Shown here: positions 45,819-56,808 of the stretch, one piece after another
Numbering within the stretch: position 1 is the first letter of the stretch
How the letters are laid out: each line of letters begins with the position of its first letter
Source of the DNA: Stemphylium vesicarium
Lineage: Eukaryota > Ascomycota > Dothideomycetes > Pleosporales > Pleosporaceae
Assembly (NCBI GenBank): GCA_004380135.1
Contig: QXCR01000156.1
Location: 1-64,000, forward strand
Length of the DNA stretch: 64,000 nt
Reading direction: 5' to 3'
The notes under the pieces: model-generated
Seen by the model: the letters and a program-made list of their open reading frames with translations, nothing else
Told to the model about the DNA's origin: nothing
Databases searched by the model: none
Made by a program: the position numbers and the translations under genes

Positions 45819-46232
45819 ATGAGATTTACCGCACTTACTCTTTTGGCCCTGGGTGCCTCAACCTCAGCCTACGTTGTACCTAACAACAAAGTTGTTGATA
45901 ATGCCGTCAATGCACGGATGCCTGTTTGTTTACCTTCCCAGTCCGTGTCTGAAAACCTTACTGACAGTTCTATAGGCAAGCGGACCTGTTCGTACATCCA
46001 ACCTCGTCTCTGCTCTTGCAGGACGCAAAGTCGAAGCCCGACACCACAGGGGAAAAGGCGGAAACGCGGCTGGCGGTGCGGGCGGTGCGGGCGGTGCGGG
46101 CGGCCTCGCCAGCTTGTTCGGGCGTGATGCTCAGGATCAGGAGATGACCGACGCGGAAGACGATGCTCACTGGGCTGATCTCCACACACGTTCTCCCCAT
46201 CATCGTGGCAAGGGCAATAACGCTGGAGGAGC

Positions 46233-46264
<32 letters not shown>

Positions 46265-46905
46265 GCCTCGCCAGTCTGTTCGGTCGCGACGCTCAAGAAC
46301 AAGAGATGACCGACGCAGAAGACGATGCTCACTGGGCTGATCTCCATACTCGATCTCCCCACCATCGAGGCAAGGGCAACGGCGCCGCTGCAGGTGCCGG
46401 CGGTGCTGGCGGTGCTGGCGGCCTTGGCGGCCTCGCAAGTCTCTTCGGCCGCGACCCTGAAGCCCATCACCGAGGAAAAGGAAACGGCGGTGCCGGAGGC
46501 GCTGGCGCTGGTACTGGTGGAGCTGGAGGTCTCGCAAGTCTCTTCGGCCGTGACCCCGAGGCTCACCACCGAGGTAAAGGAAACGGCGCAGGTGGCGCTG
46601 GCGGTGCCGGCGGTGCTGGCGGTCTCGCAAGTCTCTTTGGACGTGACCCTGAGGCTCACCACCGTGGCAAGGGCAACGGAGTGGGAGGTGCCGGTGCCGG
46701 GGCCGGAGCTGGCGGAGCTGGAGGCCTAGCAAGCCTGTTTGGACGTGACCCCGAGGCTCACCACCGTGGCAAGGGCAACGGAGCAGGAGGCGCCGGCGCT
46801 GGTGGAGCTGGAGGTCTCGCGAGCCTCTTCGGACGCGACGCGCAAGAGATGACTGACGCAGAGGACGACGCTCACTGGGCCGACCTCCACACTGGCGACA
46901 ACTAG
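45819..46905 (+). CDS. Secreted Gly/Ala-rich protein with seven tandem repeats, candidate RiPP precursor
   Basis: Two exons (45819-45923 and 45976-46905) with a 52-bp phase-0 intron encode about 344 residues. A signal peptide, MRFTALTLLALGASTSA, is followed by a short unique region to about residue 56. Then come seven units, each beginning HHRGKG, continuing with a Gly/Ala-rich stretch of 10-20 residues, and ending GGLASLFGRD. Units 1, 2 and 7 carry an acidic tail with MTDAEDDAHWADLH; units 3-6 end simply in PEA. The protein ends soon after unit 7. No cysteine occurs in the repeats. Signal peptide plus near-identical repeats beside a UstYa-like gene resembles ustiloxin/phomopsin precursors, but the classical Lys-Arg Kex2 sites between repeats are absent. 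Alternatives are a structural wall protein or adhesin. Confidence 0.8.
46070..46905 (+). repeat. Seven tandem coding repeats (about 93-160 bp units)
   Basis: At DNA level the array alternates a conserved core encoding HHRGKG with runs of GGC/GGT/GCC/GCT triplets and a conserved core encoding GGLASLFGRD. Units differ in the number of Gly-Ala triplets and in presence of the acidic module, the expected result of unequal crossing-over or slippage. Confidence 0.85.
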
Positions 46906-47601
46906 AGAACTCTTGTGTCTCGACCGGCCTTATGCAATGACGGAAGAGATGGCAGACTGACTGTACGGAGCGGACCATTTCTTATTCTTATTTTGTATCT
47001 TTCCTCAGGGGCGACTCTCTTTTATGCGAATGAGCTATAGTAATGTAAATATGAATGAACAGACTTGATCATGAACCTCTGCGCAGCGTGAATATCCTCG
47101 TGGGCCCATGTGGTCATCCACCCAGACGCGCTCAATTGCTTTTGAAGTATACATTGTCGCATTGAAAGGAGATTTGACATGGAACATTGTTTTTAGAAAT
47201 TCAGAACTCATGATGATGAGTCGGGCTCGACTTCTGTTGTTTGTGATGTGCGAACGGTGGCGATGAGTCACTGGGCGTTGTTTGAGTGAGTGAGGGTCAT
47301 TGGGCTCCTACCGGCCACGAAATGCCTCGGGATTCAGGGATAGGCGCCAAGGCGCTAACCCAATAAAAGGTCTGCGGGGGCAGTGGAGTAATGCTCACCT
47401 TAGCTTTTTGAGCTCATGCTGCTGCACGCAAAATGCCAGCAGGCGATATTGCTACAACAAACTGCAGGATTCTCAACATCTCACAATGGGAGTTGTTGTA
47501 TACAAAACTGCAAAATAGCTGCATCTAGTAGCTAAAAGTTTGCGAATGCCGCCTTAGTAAGTCGAACAATTGTGTATAAGTGCGGCAATAGCCTCGCCCA
47601 A
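46906..47601. other. Intergenic, no gene seen
   Basis: About 700 bp downstream of the repeat protein. A 78-codon minus-strand frame at 47035-47271 has no recognisable feature. Confidence 0.4.
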
Positions 47602-48047
47602 AATGACATCTGCTAGTTGCGAGCCTTTGATCATCGAGCAGAGCAAGACGTCAAAGGTCGAGTGTGCCCGCAATGAGCGGTTCGACGATCATGGCTACTT
47701 GACCAACATGGTCAGGCATACTCAAGACTACTCCACTCTTCACAGTTTCTACTATGGAGTTGTCTAACAAGCCATAGACGTACCTTTGCAGCGAGTACCT
47801 TGGACATCTCTTGGACATGTTCGGACTTGAATGTTGTGACGATTGGTCTACAACGGGGCTCGTGGGTGGTGCAATGGCACTGTCCACAAGTGAGCCTCCG
47901 GCCGCGAATAACTTCACCTTGAGTGATAGTTGGGATGCCGAAATGCAGTATCTGGGATACGAGAGTACGCCAGTTATTAGTGAGCCAGGGTTTCGGACCA
48001 ACTATGATGGCATCGCCTCAACAGAATCCGTCTTCTGGATGGCATAG
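47602..48047 (+). other. Possible short gene or gene remnant, unrecognised
   Basis: Two protein-like segments lie close together: one frame from an ATG at 47602 (starting MTSASCEPLIIEQSK) to 47767, and a second frame ending at 48047 (including MFGLECCDDWSTTGLVGG and ending in FWMA). A splice of 45-60 bp between them could join them, but no donor-acceptor pair is convincing. Composition is mixed and not low complexity. No family is recognised; this may be a decayed gene. Confidence 0.2.
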
Positions 48048-49354
48048 CATGGCTGCGAAGACACCTGGTCTACAAAGACCCGGGCTCAGGACGACAGCGT
48101 CTTCAACATTGTCGACCTGTGAAACAGTCCCTTGCTGTTTTACCTTGTTGGCGTAACGGTGGTGACCACCATGGCTGCCGACAACGACGCATTATAGTGG
48201 CTGGCAACTACCGAGCCTTTTTAAAAGAGCAGATACAAAACGTGTTGACAAAGTCGTGTACCTCCACCTAGCCTGCACGCTCATTTTGAGATCAGTCCGG
48301 GCTGGAATAGACGCAGTAGTAGTAGTACCTCCACGCTACGAGAACTGCTCGCGCCTTGCAGAATGTATATAGCTTGTCGACATTCACACTCCTCGACACG
48401 AATAAAAGTGACCTCGCTTCTGAAAGAGCTTTTGTCGATTCATACAGCAATTTCGCAGTTCTCTTGAAGCCGTGAAGGCTTCTGGTATGTGTAATCGCAC
48501 GTGGTAGTTGTGCGACGATGGCGAGGTGTTGACAGAGCGGATGGATTTACACACAACACACTAAAACAAACGATCCCAGGAGCGCTAGGTTGAGCAACAC
48601 CCACGCCAGCCTATGGTCATGGTATGGATGCTGCGACGAAAGACGTGAGATGCAACCACGTGATCGATTACCGTCCTCCAGTTACCTGTATCATACCAGA
48701 CGATCTTCACTTCCGAAATTCCCATCGCCCAACCAAACATTACCTGAGAATACGAGATGTCAGAAATGCTTTTCAGCGGAGATGCGCAGGAGACAGTCGA
48801 AGAGCATATCGACCAGTCACCCCATATGACCTCTGCAACCCCAGCTCGCAACTTCGACCACGAGATTGCAATAGCTGCACAGCAAGCTCAGCTTATCGAG
48901 ACGCTGTCAGCCCGGCAGTGATCCATCAAGTACGCCTCCCACGCAACCACCGAGACTAGCCGTGCAAGGCCCTGTACCCGACTAAGCGGAGAAGATGTGG
49001 TAAGCAAGTGGCTGGCGACTGCAAAGGAAGATATCGAGATGTAGTTATCGCAGATGAGGGAAGTTGTTACAGAAGTCGAAGCGGTGGGCAGAAGTTGAGA
49101 AAAATGGCAGGTGCAAGGCGGCAGATGGGGAAATCGCTAAGCCCAGCTATGATACTTGCTTGTTTTGCCTCCTAGCGAGGGAGTGAGAAGAACAGATACA
49201 TGTTGCATAACGGAAATGCTTGACAGAAGGTTCATATTTTTCGACTACCCTGTTGTTCATGTGCTGTCATACAGTTGCTTTGGGAGAGATGCGAGAATGA
49301 GATGTCCCAACATCGTCATCTGCCAACTCGCAGCTAGTCCGTTCCCTCTTTCAG
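48048..49354. other. Intergenic with a decayed Gln/Ala-rich coding fragment
   Basis: Between about 48760 and 49098 one plus-strand frame reads as a helical protein fragment (HEIAIAAQQAQLIETLSARQ, later LSQMREVVTEVEAV) interrupted by TGA at 48919, TAG at 49042 and TGA at 49096. No start codon or complete gene is seen. It looks like another remnant of a coiled-coil gene. The rest of the gap holds nothing recognised. Confidence 0.3.
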
Positions 49355-51068
49355 CTAGTGCACAGCTGTCACTTTCGAGCCTGCCAGTTGCTTCTTCGCA
49401 TTCTCAATCCTCTCCATCTCGATTTCCTTTTGCTTGTCGTCCAGATTATCAGGCAGCGCGCCAGCAGCGCGATCACCGAAGAGCAGATCAATCTCTTCAA
49501 GCGTAAGTTGTTTGGTCTCCTATAGCAGCTGTCAGCTTGTTCTTTGATGCATGCATGATCGTTACTTACCTTGAACATCAAACAGATCGTCGGCAGCGTG
49601 ACACAAATGTTGAAGGCCACGAAGATGAAGTAAAACCTGTAAGTTATCTCACCTAAACCAATGGGAGATACTTGGTTCCAGACAGTACCAACGAGCCAGT
49701 TTCCAACACCTGTGGCAAAAGCGGAACCGCGCCCACGAATACTCAGCGGCATGATCTCGGATGCATAAACCCAGGAAATGGGACCAAAGGATACACTGAA
49801 TATGCACGACACTAGGAACAGGAAGAAGATACCAGCTCCAGATAGCGAGTCTCTTCGTGATCCTGTGGCCCCTTCGACTTGCGATCCGATCACAGCCTCG
49901 CATATGAGCGCGATAGTAATACCGACCGTGCCAAAGATAAGAGGCTTCTTGCGGCCGACGCGATCGAGGATAAAGATAATGAAGATGAGATTGCAGATGG
50001 GGCCGACGAGGTTATAAAAGGCAGTTACAAGAAGGTTTTTGTCGCCCGTGATGCCGAGATTTTCGTACAGAATGGTGTTGTAGTAACCAATGACGTTAAT
50101 ACTATCAATAACGTTAGCGGAATGCAGAACTGGTAGCTCGAAAATACATACCCAGTCATCTGACCAAAGAACTGTACGAGCGTAGCATGCATCAGCCTCG
50201 TGCGCCATTGGGGTACGGTGAACATCACCCGCCACCCAGGTGCAGCAATTATACGTTCCGCATCGATGGTGAGCTGTATCTCGTTGAACTCGGTTTGGAC
50301 CCAATCATCGTTGCTTCCGTCGTAGTGCAACTTCCGGAGCACTCTGAGCGCCTCGTCTGCGCGATCCGTCTCCACGAGGTATCTGGGGGACTCGGGGAAG
50401 AATAGAATGCCGCAGATGAGGATGATGCATGGAACGCATTGGAATGCGAGAGGGAAGCGCCAAGAGAACGAGTTCGAGTCGGGAACTTTAGAGGAGCCAT
50501 AACCAACCCAAGACGAGACGATAAAACCCACACCGATCATTTGTTGAGTAACACCAGTGATGAGACCTAGTTCCGTCAACGCAGGAAGTGCCAAAGACTA
50601 TTACATGTACGAACCTCGAGTTTTGGGATGCGCGCACTCTGTTTGGTAGATGGGCACCGACATTGAGAGCAAGCCTACTGCCCATCCCGCCATAATTCGT
50701 CCCACCAGTATCATAGCAAGATTCTGAGCAGCGCACTGGAGTATTGCGCCTACCAGATTGATGGTAGCGGCTATCATGATGGTTTTTCTCCGGCCGACGC
50801 TGTCCATCGTAAATCCACCCCTACCACTTATTAGTACAGTTGTGGTGTGCTTGCATAACATAGTAACTTACATCAGTGAGCCAAAGAATGCCCCTCCAGA
50901 AAACGTTGCATTGATGGCACCTATAATCGGTGACGTTTTTTCCGTGCTGAAGAAGACAAGGAAATTGGGCGATCGGATGACCATTGTCATCACACCTGAG
51001 TCGTATCCGAAGAGGAAACTACCCGTGCCCGCGAAAATGGCCAGGGCCAAATTGAAGAAGAGACCCAT
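49355..51068 (-). CDS. MFS sugar transporter
   Basis: Five exons (50872-51068, 50615-50820, 50152-50566, 49570-50101, 49355-49519) encode about 504 residues with twelve predicted membrane segments. The hallmarks of the sugar porter family are present: FLFGYDSGVM in helix 1, DSVGRRK in the loop after helix 2, PESPRYL after helix 6, DRVGRKK in the second half and ETKQLTLEEIDLLF at the end. All four introns are 48-51 bp and restore these motifs when removed. The protein likely carries a hexose, pentose or small oligosaccharide with protons across the plasma membrane. It lies just downstream of, and on the same strand as, an alpha-xylosidase gene, so a xyloside-related sugar is a reasonable guess. 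Confidence 0.88.
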
Positions 51069-51557
51069 CGCTGCTGCTTCCGATGATCAAAGCAACGGAC
51101 AAAAGGTACAGTACTGATGCTGTCTCTGAGCTCGGAGAAGACATTGGGGCCAGGTATATATTGTCCCGACAGGCGATGCGTGCGCGCCATCGACGCATGG
51201 TGGTCATCCCACCCTCCCATCAGCCTCGCATGAGGAGCATTCAGCCGGAATTGCGCTCCTAGCTTCCACGGACATTTGGGTACATAAGCTTTGGCAGAAG
51301 CCCGTTGGCGGAATGCTACTTGTTGATCATGTAAGAAACAAATCCGGGGAGAGTCGAAGGATGTTGGGGTACAGTAGCGTGAGGAGCGGGGGTCTATGTT
51401 GAATTTCCGCCAATAAGTAGCGTGCAGTGCTACGGCTCGCTTCGCGGACCACTGCAACAACGTTGCAGCGGCTCTACTTCAAGTTTTACAGCCATCCATT
51501 GCATGATGGGAGTGTACCACGGGATGCATGACCCCTCATGATTGTCGGTCCGCCTTC
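51069..51557. promoter_or_regulatory. Promoter region of the sugar transporter
   Basis: 489 bp between the sugar transporter start and the alpha-xylosidase stop, both on the minus strand. It must hold the transporter promoter; no specific element was recognised. Confidence 0.4.
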
Positions 51558-53957
51558 CTAACCCAGCTTCGAGACCTTCCATTCCCCGCTCAGCACGTCC
51601 ATGCCTTTGGGCTCACCATTCGCGTCGACCTTTAGGACACCCTTTTGATCGCCCTTGGTATCCACCAACACTGCTTTGTCACCCGCCTTCACACCATACA
51701 ACCTGACCTCGCCACCAGAAGCGAGCCAGTCATAGCCGAAGCCGCCCTCGCCCTGTGTTTGCCCGAGCACCAGCACAGTGCCTTCACGAACAAACAATGG
51801 CAATTGGAGGAAGCCATACTTTTCCTTGATCCATCGGCCACCTTGTATTTCTCTGCCGTCCCAGAAGCTGAACCAGCGACCGGCAGGCAGGTAGTACTCG
51901 GCATTACCGTCCTCTTCGAACACAGGTGCAGCCAGGATCTGACTACCAACCATGAATTGGCGGTCCAGATACCAGGATGTTGGATCATCCGGGAACTCAA
52001 GCGCAACTGCGCGAACACTCGTCGGCCAACCATTGGCGACACTTTCTTCGGCCTGGGCGTAGAGGTACGGCATAAGGCTGCGCTTGAGTTGCACCCAGTG
52101 TCGCAATACTTCAGTACAATTTTCCGGCTCGGTAGAAGAGTTGTCGACTAGCCATGGCACGCGATACGAATTGGAGCCGTGTAGTCGACTGTGTGAGTTG
52201 AGCAGTCCAAATGCAACCCAACGCTTGTAGATCCATGGTGGAGGGCTCCCTTCGAACCCACCGATGTCGCTGGTCCAAAAGGCAAACGATGCAAGCCCTA
52301 TACTTAGACCTCCGCGCACTGACTCAGAGAGTGCGGCAGGAGTCGACTCGCAGTCGCCACCCCAATGAAGCGGGAACCGTTGGGCGCCAGCACAGGCAGT
52401 GCGGGCAAAGAGTATTGCTTCATGCTTTCCGAACCGCTTCTGAACTGCTTCGTACACCAGCTTGTTGTAAATGAACGCATAGTAGTTATGCATACGGCTC
52501 GGGTCCACCGTCTTGTCGTGCCATTGGACGTTGTTGGTAGGGATGCGCTCACCAAAGTCCGTCTTAATGGAATCAACGCCGACATCGAAAAGTTTCTCCA
52601 TGCAGTCCCGGAACCAGTCACATGCTTCTGGGTTTGTGAAGTCAACGACACCCATGCCGGTCTGCCAAAGATCCCACTGCCACACATCTCCATTCGTCTT
52701 CTTGAGTAGGTATCCCTTGTCGGCTGCATGCTTGAACACTGGGCTAGCCTGACCAATGTACGGGTTCGTCCAGACGCTGACTTTGCTGATGAGTCCGTCA
52801 TCTTTCATGCGCTTTATCTGCCCGGCAGGATCCGAGAAAGACTCGGGGTCCCAGATAAAGTCACACCAATGGAAAGCGCGGAGCCAAAAGCAGTCAAAGT
52901 GGAAGACCTCAACGGGGATCTTGGATTCGGACATTTTTTCGACAAAATGGCGGACGGTCTTTTCGTCATAGGAAGTGGTGAAAGATGTGCTGAGCCACAG
53001 ACCGTACGACCAAGCTGGGACGCGGTTCGACTTTCCAGTGAGGATGGAGTACTTTGTGAGAACTTCCTTTGGCGAAGATCCATAGATGAGGTACCTTTGC
53101 GGTTTAGTCACTATTCATTGAAGCCCGGCGGTAATCTTACCATTTCAGACGTTGACCTTCTACGGTGGTCTGCAACCTGGAACACCGCTCACTCCCGATC
53201 TCCATATCTATCTTATCCGGGGTGTCAATGAAGACACCATATCCTCTTGAACTCAGCCAGAAAGACACGTTCTTGTAAGCCTGCTCGCTCGATGTACCTC
53301 CATCTTCGTTCCAAAGCTCAACATTTTGGCCGACCTTGTTCCAAGCACCAAAACGCTCACCAAGGCCGTGAATCGTTTCGCCAACGCTCAACTCAGTTTG
53401 GGTGAACATGTAGTGTTTATGAGTCCCCAAATCCCCTGCAGTCTTGGGTGTGCTCAAAGGCGGTGAATATGCGAGTCCTACGCTGCGATGGCCGAGTGAG
53501 GTCAGCGACTTCGACCCATCAGTGGCGTGGAATTTGATGTCGAATGTGTGCTCATTGGAGCTAACAGTTGCGCTCAATGCTCCAGACGTGATCGTAGTTC
53601 CTATCTCTTTTTTCGCAATCTCAGCTTTGCATTCAGGCATCCCATCCGGGAAGAGGTCGAATTCTGGGCCTAGGCGCCTGGCACCAGCGAAGTGCGTGGC
53701 CTCAAGTGAGATGACGCCATCGAATTGAGCCTCAACTTCAACGGATATGGTGCTCAGATTGAGTGTGTCGCCACGAGAGAAGATCTTTTTACTTGGGCAA
53801 AGCAATGTAACTGCCCTTTTGTCTTCGCGGGGTGTAACCGTATATACTTCTTCCGCATGCTGGACTGTGAAACGGTCATTGACCAGCCACATTCCTATGT
53901 CTTATTAGCTGAGTTCATTTGTGATGATCCATCCCCCATACCATCGCGAAACTTCAT
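51558..53957 (-). CDS. GH31 alpha-xylosidase
   Basis: Three exons: a 16-bp first exon (53942-53957), then 53141-53894 and 51558-53094, giving about 768 residues. The tiny exon supplies MKFRDG, so the mature start reads MKFRDGMWLVNDRFTVQ as in family members. The catalytic nucleophile is Asp436 in DSIKTDFGERIP, and the acid/base is Asp504 in HWGGDCEST, spaced as in bacterial YicI. FHFDCFWLRAFHWCDFIWD is the alpha-xylosidase-type substrate loop that favours xylose at the -1 subsite. No signal peptide is seen, so the enzyme is probably intracellular and removes alpha-xylose from imported xyloglucan oligosaccharides such as isoprimeverose. It neighbours a sugar transporter on the same strand. Confidence 0.92.
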
Positions 53958-55101
53958 GTTGCTGTTGTCGTTACTGGCGTTGCAACCAGATTACTGTTTC
54001 CAATCTCCGACAAAGACAAAGTTGTCGTTAATCACTGGCTGGCTTTGTCACATCAAGATGACCTAGGACGGCCAAACACCATCATGGCGTTCGGATACGC
54101 GGTCCGGCCCGTGGGTGGTGCTGGAGCATGTGGACGGCCTGCTCGGTAGCAGATTGTCCGCTGCCCCTCACGATGCGGGGTAATACTGTAAACACCTCAT
54201 CGATCGACATTGTAATTCGAATGCTGAAGTCCAAATTTCAGCCAGTTCATACTGTTCTCTCGTGATAGTGGTGCAAAAAATTGACGCTCAATTAGACAGG
54301 TGTCCACTCCCCAATACCGCCGGGTTTAACGACCTAGGAACGATCACCACGCCCCTGCGCCGGGTTTTACTATAAAGATCGCCTGCCGCCAACGCAGCTC
54401 TAATCTGGAAGTGAGGCGAGTCTGGCGAGGCCTTTCGATTTCGAGGTGCTTTCTTGTCGTTCTGGCGCACGCCCAATTCTCGACAGACTTTCCACGACCC
54501 CCTTTGCAAGGGCTAGTCGTTAGGCCCCACATCAGCAACCGACCACAGTGGCACACGATGATTGTTCCACAGCAGCGGCATCTGCCGAGCTTCCTTGCAA
54601 TACCTGTTGAGCCTGCGGCACAGTGTGAAAGCTGCACGATTGTCAACAATCACACTTAAATATGTGAATGAGAGGCAAGGAGAACGACGAAACACGCTTG
54701 AGAGTCAGTATCAGCCACTAAAGACTAGTTCCGAGCGAATCGCGACTTATATGCCCCACTAACCACTACGCCCAAACAAGGCACGAAGTGGACGGGATGG
54801 CCGAGTACGTCTTAGGATTCGCGCAAAGTTTCGGCGTGGTCATTATGTGCTGTATTCCTTCTCATTGTGCGCTCGCTCGCGCATTGACAGTAAGCCGGTC
54901 GCATCTCAATCTTGAAAAGTCTAAACCGCCGTGTGATCCCGCGGGCAGTATCGTATCGAACAAGATCTGATCTACTATAATACTCCACCTCCGAGATCAA
55001 CTGCATTTATATTACACTCTTACACATTCGTAGCTTGCCAGTATTCATTTTCGTTCACACACATTCGAAGCTGTGCGCGCTAGCCATTCAAGAGCGACAA
55101 G
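53958..55101. other. Intergenic, divergent promoter, no gene seen
   Basis: About 1.1 kb between the divergent alpha-xylosidase and EthD-domain genes. Short frames near 54290-54660 on both strands and at 54788-54970 lack family features. Confidence 0.4.
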
Positions 55102-55585
55102 ATGCCGATCTCGGTTCTGGTTTTCTATACGCGTCGCCCCGAAGTGACACCGGACGAGTTTCGATCTCACATGGAAGAGATCCATGTGCCCATAATCAAA
55201 GAAGTCTTCAAAGACCACCAACCGCTGTCGTATTCGTTGCGGTAAGCAAAGCTCCTGTGCAAACGAGATGATATACGCTGACTTATCTACTGCTTGAAGA
55301 TATGCCGTACGCGTCAAATCCGGGGTTGGTGATCGATTGGGAGCGGTGACTTCCAGCACCGGGCGAGCCGATCCTGAGGCACCAGTAGTCCTAGTTGGAG
55401 AACCAGCCGATATGAACTGGGACGCGATGGGTGAGATGGTCTTCCATGATGAGTTGCATGTACAGCAATGCTTGGCTCTGATGAACGAGCCTGATGGCCA
55501 GCGGATAAAGGAGGACGAGGAGTTGTTTGCGTTGACGGAAAAGACTCTAGTCGTGATCGTGGGTGAGAAGTCCGTTATGATGTGA
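55102..55585 (+). CDS. EthD-domain protein
   Basis: Two exons (55102-55241 and 55300-55585) with a 58-bp intron encode 141 residues. The N-terminal MPISVLVFYTRRPEVTPDEF and HMEEIHVPIIKEVF are typical of the EthD ferredoxin-like alpha+beta barrel, and FHDELHVQQCLALMNEP repeats the fold's second helix. Members act as small dimeric enzymes or accessory proteins; in fungal polyketide clusters some are decarboxylases or dehydratases. The role here is not evident. It precedes a GMC oxidoreductase on the same strand. Confidence 0.82.
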
Positions 55586-56808
55586 GCGGAATGAGCTGGG
55601 CGACGGTTGCATTAAGCATGGTTGGAGTAGGTCATCGCGTTCGTCGCATCTGTTCGAAAGGCTGACGCAGGTTCGCCAGAAACGACCACACACATGACCC
55701 CTCTGCGAGAACGAAGGAGACAGCATAATTGTATGCTTTGAGAATACTAGCATTGTGGTGGGGATGCGACCGGCTGGTGAAGGTGTCATATCCGGGGATA
55801 TGAATGCAGGTATGATGTAGAATATATGCGCAAACAGTAATTGTAGAGGAAACTCACAGGTGCTTTCGTGGACTAAACCCCTTGCCCTTTGCCCGAGCGA
55901 TTGACAGTGAAACAGGAGATTAGTGTGCATCAACCACGGCGCACCTGACTTGTCTCTGACCAATTTCGAATCGAGCCAAACACTCATGGTCAAGATTATT
56001 CTTCGAAGGTACGCCTGTCATGGCACTTAGATGCGAAAAGAGATGAGTTGAGCGCGACAGTCGCGTTCCGCGTCGCAACCTGCCAAGCCTTGCGACGCGA
56101 CAATGGCGTCATGAAGGAAGCTCGCGCGTAAGCCGACAATCTGTCTGAAACCGCCTGCAACCGCATACGACCATCTACATCGCGACTATCTGAAGCTTCA
56201 CCAGAGTAATTACTGTCAGGGAAGAATACCGTCGCTTCCAGCCTACAGCCGCTGCATTCTAACGAACTGCGCCTGCTGCACGCAAGAGCGCGAGTGCCTC
56301 GGCTCTTTTCTATGGTAGAAAGAAAAAGCTGCTCAGAAAGCCACCATGCCAAACAAAAACATACGGGAGATGTCGGTCAAGAAGCGTTTTGCAACCCTGG
56401 CGCAGCTAAGGATCTATGCGAAATTTTTTTGGTATCCGAAGTCGAGATCCCCCGACAGCTGACGGCTGAGCGAGCTTCGGAGTACGCCTAGATGTGGTAA
56501 CAATGAGCCACCGCTCGCATGCAGATGGCGACCAGGTACCTGCATGGAGACACGTGGGTGTCTCTATCTGTGAGCTCCGCATCGTCATGATTGGTGTAGT
56601 CTGGGGTCGGCCCGTATACACGACTCGGCAGTCGAGCGAGGTCAGTTCAGGTCTATCAATAAGACCAGGTCAGCGTTACCAGTGGCGGCAATCGCTCTCC
56701 TTCGCTTTCCCTACGTCCATATCGTTGATATACAGGACTGCGCATACATTGCACTTTTGGGACATCAAGACTAGCTATCTGAAGTTGCAAGAAACATATC
56801 TCCAAGAT
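55586..56808. other. Intergenic, no supported gene
   Basis: 1.2 kb upstream of the GMC oxidoreductase. Minus-strand frames of 118-148 codons (55547-55993 and 55996-56352) have no recognisable motif. The final part is the oxidoreductase promoter. Confidence 0.4.

Noticed and set aside
45924..45975. Reading straight through the repeat-gene intron in the first frame
   Set aside because: That frame becomes an Arg/Cys-rich shadow and stops at 46127; removing the 52-bp intron joins the signal peptide to the repeats in frame.
45992..46021. A second, 30-bp intron in the repeat-protein gene
   Set aside because: It would also keep the frame, but it is shorter than any credible intron here and is unnecessary.
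45869..46978. 369-codon minus-strand frame rich in Arg and His opposite the repeat protein
   Set aside because: It is the shadow of Gly/Ala-rich repeats; the plus-strand gene has signal peptide, intron and clean repeat logic.
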